Shown here: positions 62,390 through 64,000 of the stretch, piece after piece
Layout of the letters: each line of letters starts with the position of its first letter
Numbering within the stretch: position 1 is the first letter of the stretch
Assembly: GCA_902491395.1 (NCBI GenBank)
Contig: CABUHO010000011.1
Coordinates: forward strand, 1-64,000
DNA: 64,000 bases
Direction: 5' to 3'
Origin: an uncultured Collinsella sp.
GTDB lineage: Bacteria > Actinomycetota > Coriobacteriia > Coriobacteriales > Coriobacteriaceae
Made by a program: the position numbers and the translations under genes
The notes under the pieces: model-generated
Databases searched by the model: none
What the model was told of the DNA's origin: nothing
Seen by the model: only the letters and a program-made list of their open reading frames with translations

Positions 62390-62770
62390 TCATTCCTCCC
62401 CGCCCGGCTTGCGACGGTTGGCCTTTTTAATAGCGTTGAAGTGCTTGTCATTGAGCCTGCGCTGGCGAGAGCGCTGAGGCACCTTGGTCTTTACGCGTCG
62501 GCGCGGTGGACGCCCGCGACGCTCAAGCTCAGCGCGCAGCTTACGCAGGCAGCTACTACGGTTTTGGAACTGACTGCGGCTCTCGCGCGCCGTCACGGTT
62601 ATTCCCGAAGGGATATGTTTCATGCGCACCGCCGAGTCCGTCGTGTTGACGCCTTGTCCGCCCGGACCCGTCGCGCGAAACACCTGCACCTCGCAATCGC
62701 GCGCCAACTCCTCGGCCGACATCTCGGCATAGCGCGCATACTCGCGCCATCCCATCTTGTTCTCATCCAT
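62390..62770 (-). CDS. GGQ-containing release factor-like protein (RF-1 domain)
   Basis: A 126-residue protein. The peptidyl-hydrolysis motif GGQ is at residues 37-39 in [18 protein letters not shown], followed by an RF-1 fold and a very basic C-terminal tail ([21 protein letters not shown]). It lacks the stop-codon-reading domain of RF1 and RF2. The arrangement is like ArfB/YaeJ ribosome-rescue factors, but the tail is different, so it may be of the sub-family sometimes linked to other RF-1-like hydrolases. It lies just after the xpt terminator on the same strand. Confidence 0.85.
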   Translation of the reverse strand: MDENKMGWREYARYAEMSAEELARDCEVQVFRATGPGGQGVNTTDSAVRMKHIPSGITVTARESRSQFQNRSSCLRKLRAELERRGRPPRRRVKTKVPQRSRQRRLNDKHFNAIKKANRRKPGGEE

Positions 62771-62791
62771 ATCAACACCTCCCCTATATAC

Positions 62792-62828
62792 AAAAAATGT
62801 GACAAAGGGACGGTCCCTTTGTCACATC
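62792..62828 (-). terminator. Perfect 31-bp palindrome acting as xpt terminator
   Basis: Arms ATGTGACAAAGGGAC / GTCCCTTTGTCACAT (62798-62812 and 62814-62828) with one central base. On the minus strand TTTTTT follows directly (62792-62797). It lies 27 bases after the xpt stop. The same left arm occurs at 45665, so this is a mobile or duplicated palindrome used as a terminator. Confidence 0.85.
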
Positions 62829-62854
62829 GCATACCAATCGCTTGTGTTGCATGA

Positions 62855-63433
62855 TTAGGCGAAGGTGATCTCGCCGGTCTCGCAGTCCATATCGGCGATA
62901 CGGGCCAGGCTCTCAACGCGGAAGCCGCGCTCGCGGAGCTTATCGCCACCGCCCTGGAAGCCCTTCTCAACCGCAATGCCGATGCCGGCAACCTCGGCGC
63001 CCGCAGCCTCGCAGATCTTAATAAGGCCCTCGAGCGCGCAACCGTTGGCCAAAAAGTCGTCGATGATCAGGACCTTGTCGCCCTCGGACAGGAAGCGCTT
63101 GCCAACGATGACAGGGTACTCCTTCTGCTTGGTAAAGGAATAGATGGTCGTGGCATACTGCTCGCCGTCAAGGTTGATGGACTGGGCCTTCTTGGCAAAG
63201 ACCACCGGCACGCCGCCAAAATGCTGGGCTGCGATGCAGGCCATACCAATGCCCGAAGCCTCGATCGTCAGGATCTTGTTGATCTCGACACCCTCGAACA
63301 GACGGGCCCACTCGGCACCCATGTGGTCGAACAGCTCAACGTCGCACTGGTGGTTGAGGAAGGCATCAACCTTAAGGACGTTACCGGCCTTTACGATGCC
63401 GTCATGGCGAATACGATCCTCAAGCTCCTGCAT
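62855..63433 (-). CDS. xpt: Xanthine phosphoribosyltransferase
   Basis: A 192-residue purine salvage enzyme converting xanthine and PRPP to XMP. The PRPP-binding motif [17 protein letters not shown] is at about residues 120-136, and the N-terminus [23 protein letters not shown] is typical of Xpt. AGAAGGGG lies upstream of the ATG. I looked for a purine riboswitch in the 160-base gap upstream and did not see one. Confidence 0.93.
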   Translation of the reverse strand: MQELEDRIRHDGIVKAGNVLKVDAFLNHQCDVELFDHMGAEWARLFEGVEINKILTIEASGIGMACIAAQHFGGVPVVFAKKAQSINLDGEQYATTIYSFTKQKEYPVIVGKRFLSEGDKVLIIDDFLANGCALEGLIKICEAAGAEVAGIGIAVEKGFQGGGDKLRERGFRVESLARIADMDCETGEITFA

Positions 63434-63593
63434 GGCGCAACCCCTTCTCGCGGCAACGATACCGCGCGATTAATAAACGTTGTTCGATAGTCTACCACGG
63501 ACCGACCCCCGCCCGCCCCACAAGCCGTATCGCACCATAAAGCTGCAAGACCAGTAGATAGGCCCGATTCGTGGCAGACAGCCTCCCAACACG

Positions 63594-64000
63594 CTAATGC
63601 CGGGTGCGCGTCCTCACCAAACGTACCAATGTGAGCGCAAAGCCCACGGTAGCAACGGCCATCAGCACGTAGAATACCAAACGGAAGCCAAAGAGGAACA
63701 CGTCCGGACGACCCGCCACATAGCTCGTGACCGTCTTGCCCATCGCCGCGCTCGTCTGTCCATACAGGATGCGCGACGCCGCCGTAATACCCAGCGCTAT
63801 GCCCGCATAGCGCGCCAAGCTGCTCAAGCTGCCCGCAAAGCCAAGCGCCTCACGCGGAGCCGAACCCATATACAGCGAATTATTGGGACTCTGGAAGATC
63901 GACGTGCCGCACGACATAAACGCGACGCAGCACACAATCATCAAGATGGAAGAGTGCTCGTCAAGCGTGCTCACCGCAAAGAGACCGCACACGTACACGC
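63594..64000 (-). CDS. MFS transporter, C-terminal part (cut by window edge)
   Basis: About 135 residues from the C-terminal end of a major facilitator protein. The frame remains open to the window edge, so the start lies beyond 64000. About four hydrophobic segments are seen, with FQSPNNSLYMGSAPREALGFAGSL split at a loop typical of the multidrug DHA2 (EmrB/QacA, 14-helix) group. The remaining C-terminus is basic (RLVRTRTRH). Substrate is unknown. Confidence 0.75.
   Translation of the reverse strand, partial: VYVCGLFAVSTLDEHSSILMIVCCVAFMSCGTSIFQSPNNSLYMGSAPREALGFAGSLSSLARYAGIALGITAASRILYGQTSAAMGKTVTSYVAGRPDVFLFGFRLVFYVLMAVATVGFALTLVRLVRTRTRH

Noticed and set aside
63434..63593. Purine riboswitch upstream of xpt
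   Set aside because: The conserved core segments of the purine aptamer are not found in the gap.

Overview
The window looks like a chromosome segment from an anaerobic, high-GC Gram-positive gut bacterium, most likely a Coriobacteriia member close to Collinsella. The pointers are a complete Hyf-type formate hydrogenlyase, a full selenocysteine and molybdopterin economy, a very large wall-anchored protein with an LAxTG-type sorting signal, and several families of short intergenic palindromes. The genus is an inference from gene content; no 16S rRNA gene is present.

Layout. (1) 82-7229, minus strand: Cys-rich DUF3343 protein, mobA, tRNA-Sec (selC), selB, selA and an orphan molybdopterin oxidoreductase. 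(2) 7352-22768, minus strand: hydN, the Sec-containing formate dehydrogenase fdhF, hyfABCDEFGHI, hycH/hyfJ, hycI and the formate channel focA. (3) 22769-24690: regulatory region, a RelB/PIN toxin-antitoxin pair, repeat-derived sequence, tRNA-Gly and tRNA-Pro. (4) 24782-40377: brnQ and one 14.1-kb gene for a 4705-residue surface protein. (5) 40504-46864, minus strand: NifS-like protein, DUF3343, YedF, SelD (itself a selenoprotein), a family 4 glycosyltransferase overlapping selD, and a YjiL/YjiM-type ATPase and double-cubane-type reductase pair. (6) 46942-53661, minus strand: a peptide/nickel ABC transporter downstream of a second YjiM/HgdB-like gene, which has a structured leader able to mask its ribosome binding site. 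(7) 54112-59618, minus strand: modABC, mogA/moaB and moeA. (8) 59831-64000: CLC transporter, lipid kinase, GGQ release-factor-like protein, xpt and a cut-off MFS gene.

How it fits together. Formate enters by FocA. The Mo-bisMGD selenoenzyme FdhF oxidises it, and electrons pass through HydN/HyfA-type ferredoxin subunits to the membrane [NiFe] complex HyfB-I, which makes H2 and probably pumps ions. SelA, SelB, SelC and SelD supply and insert Sec. ModABC, MogA, MoeA and MobA supply the cofactor. Both selenoprotein genes are interrupted by in-frame UGA codons that ordinary ORF calling would treat as stops. Hydrogenase nickel-insertion (hyp) genes and a recognisable FhlA/HyfR activator are not in the window.
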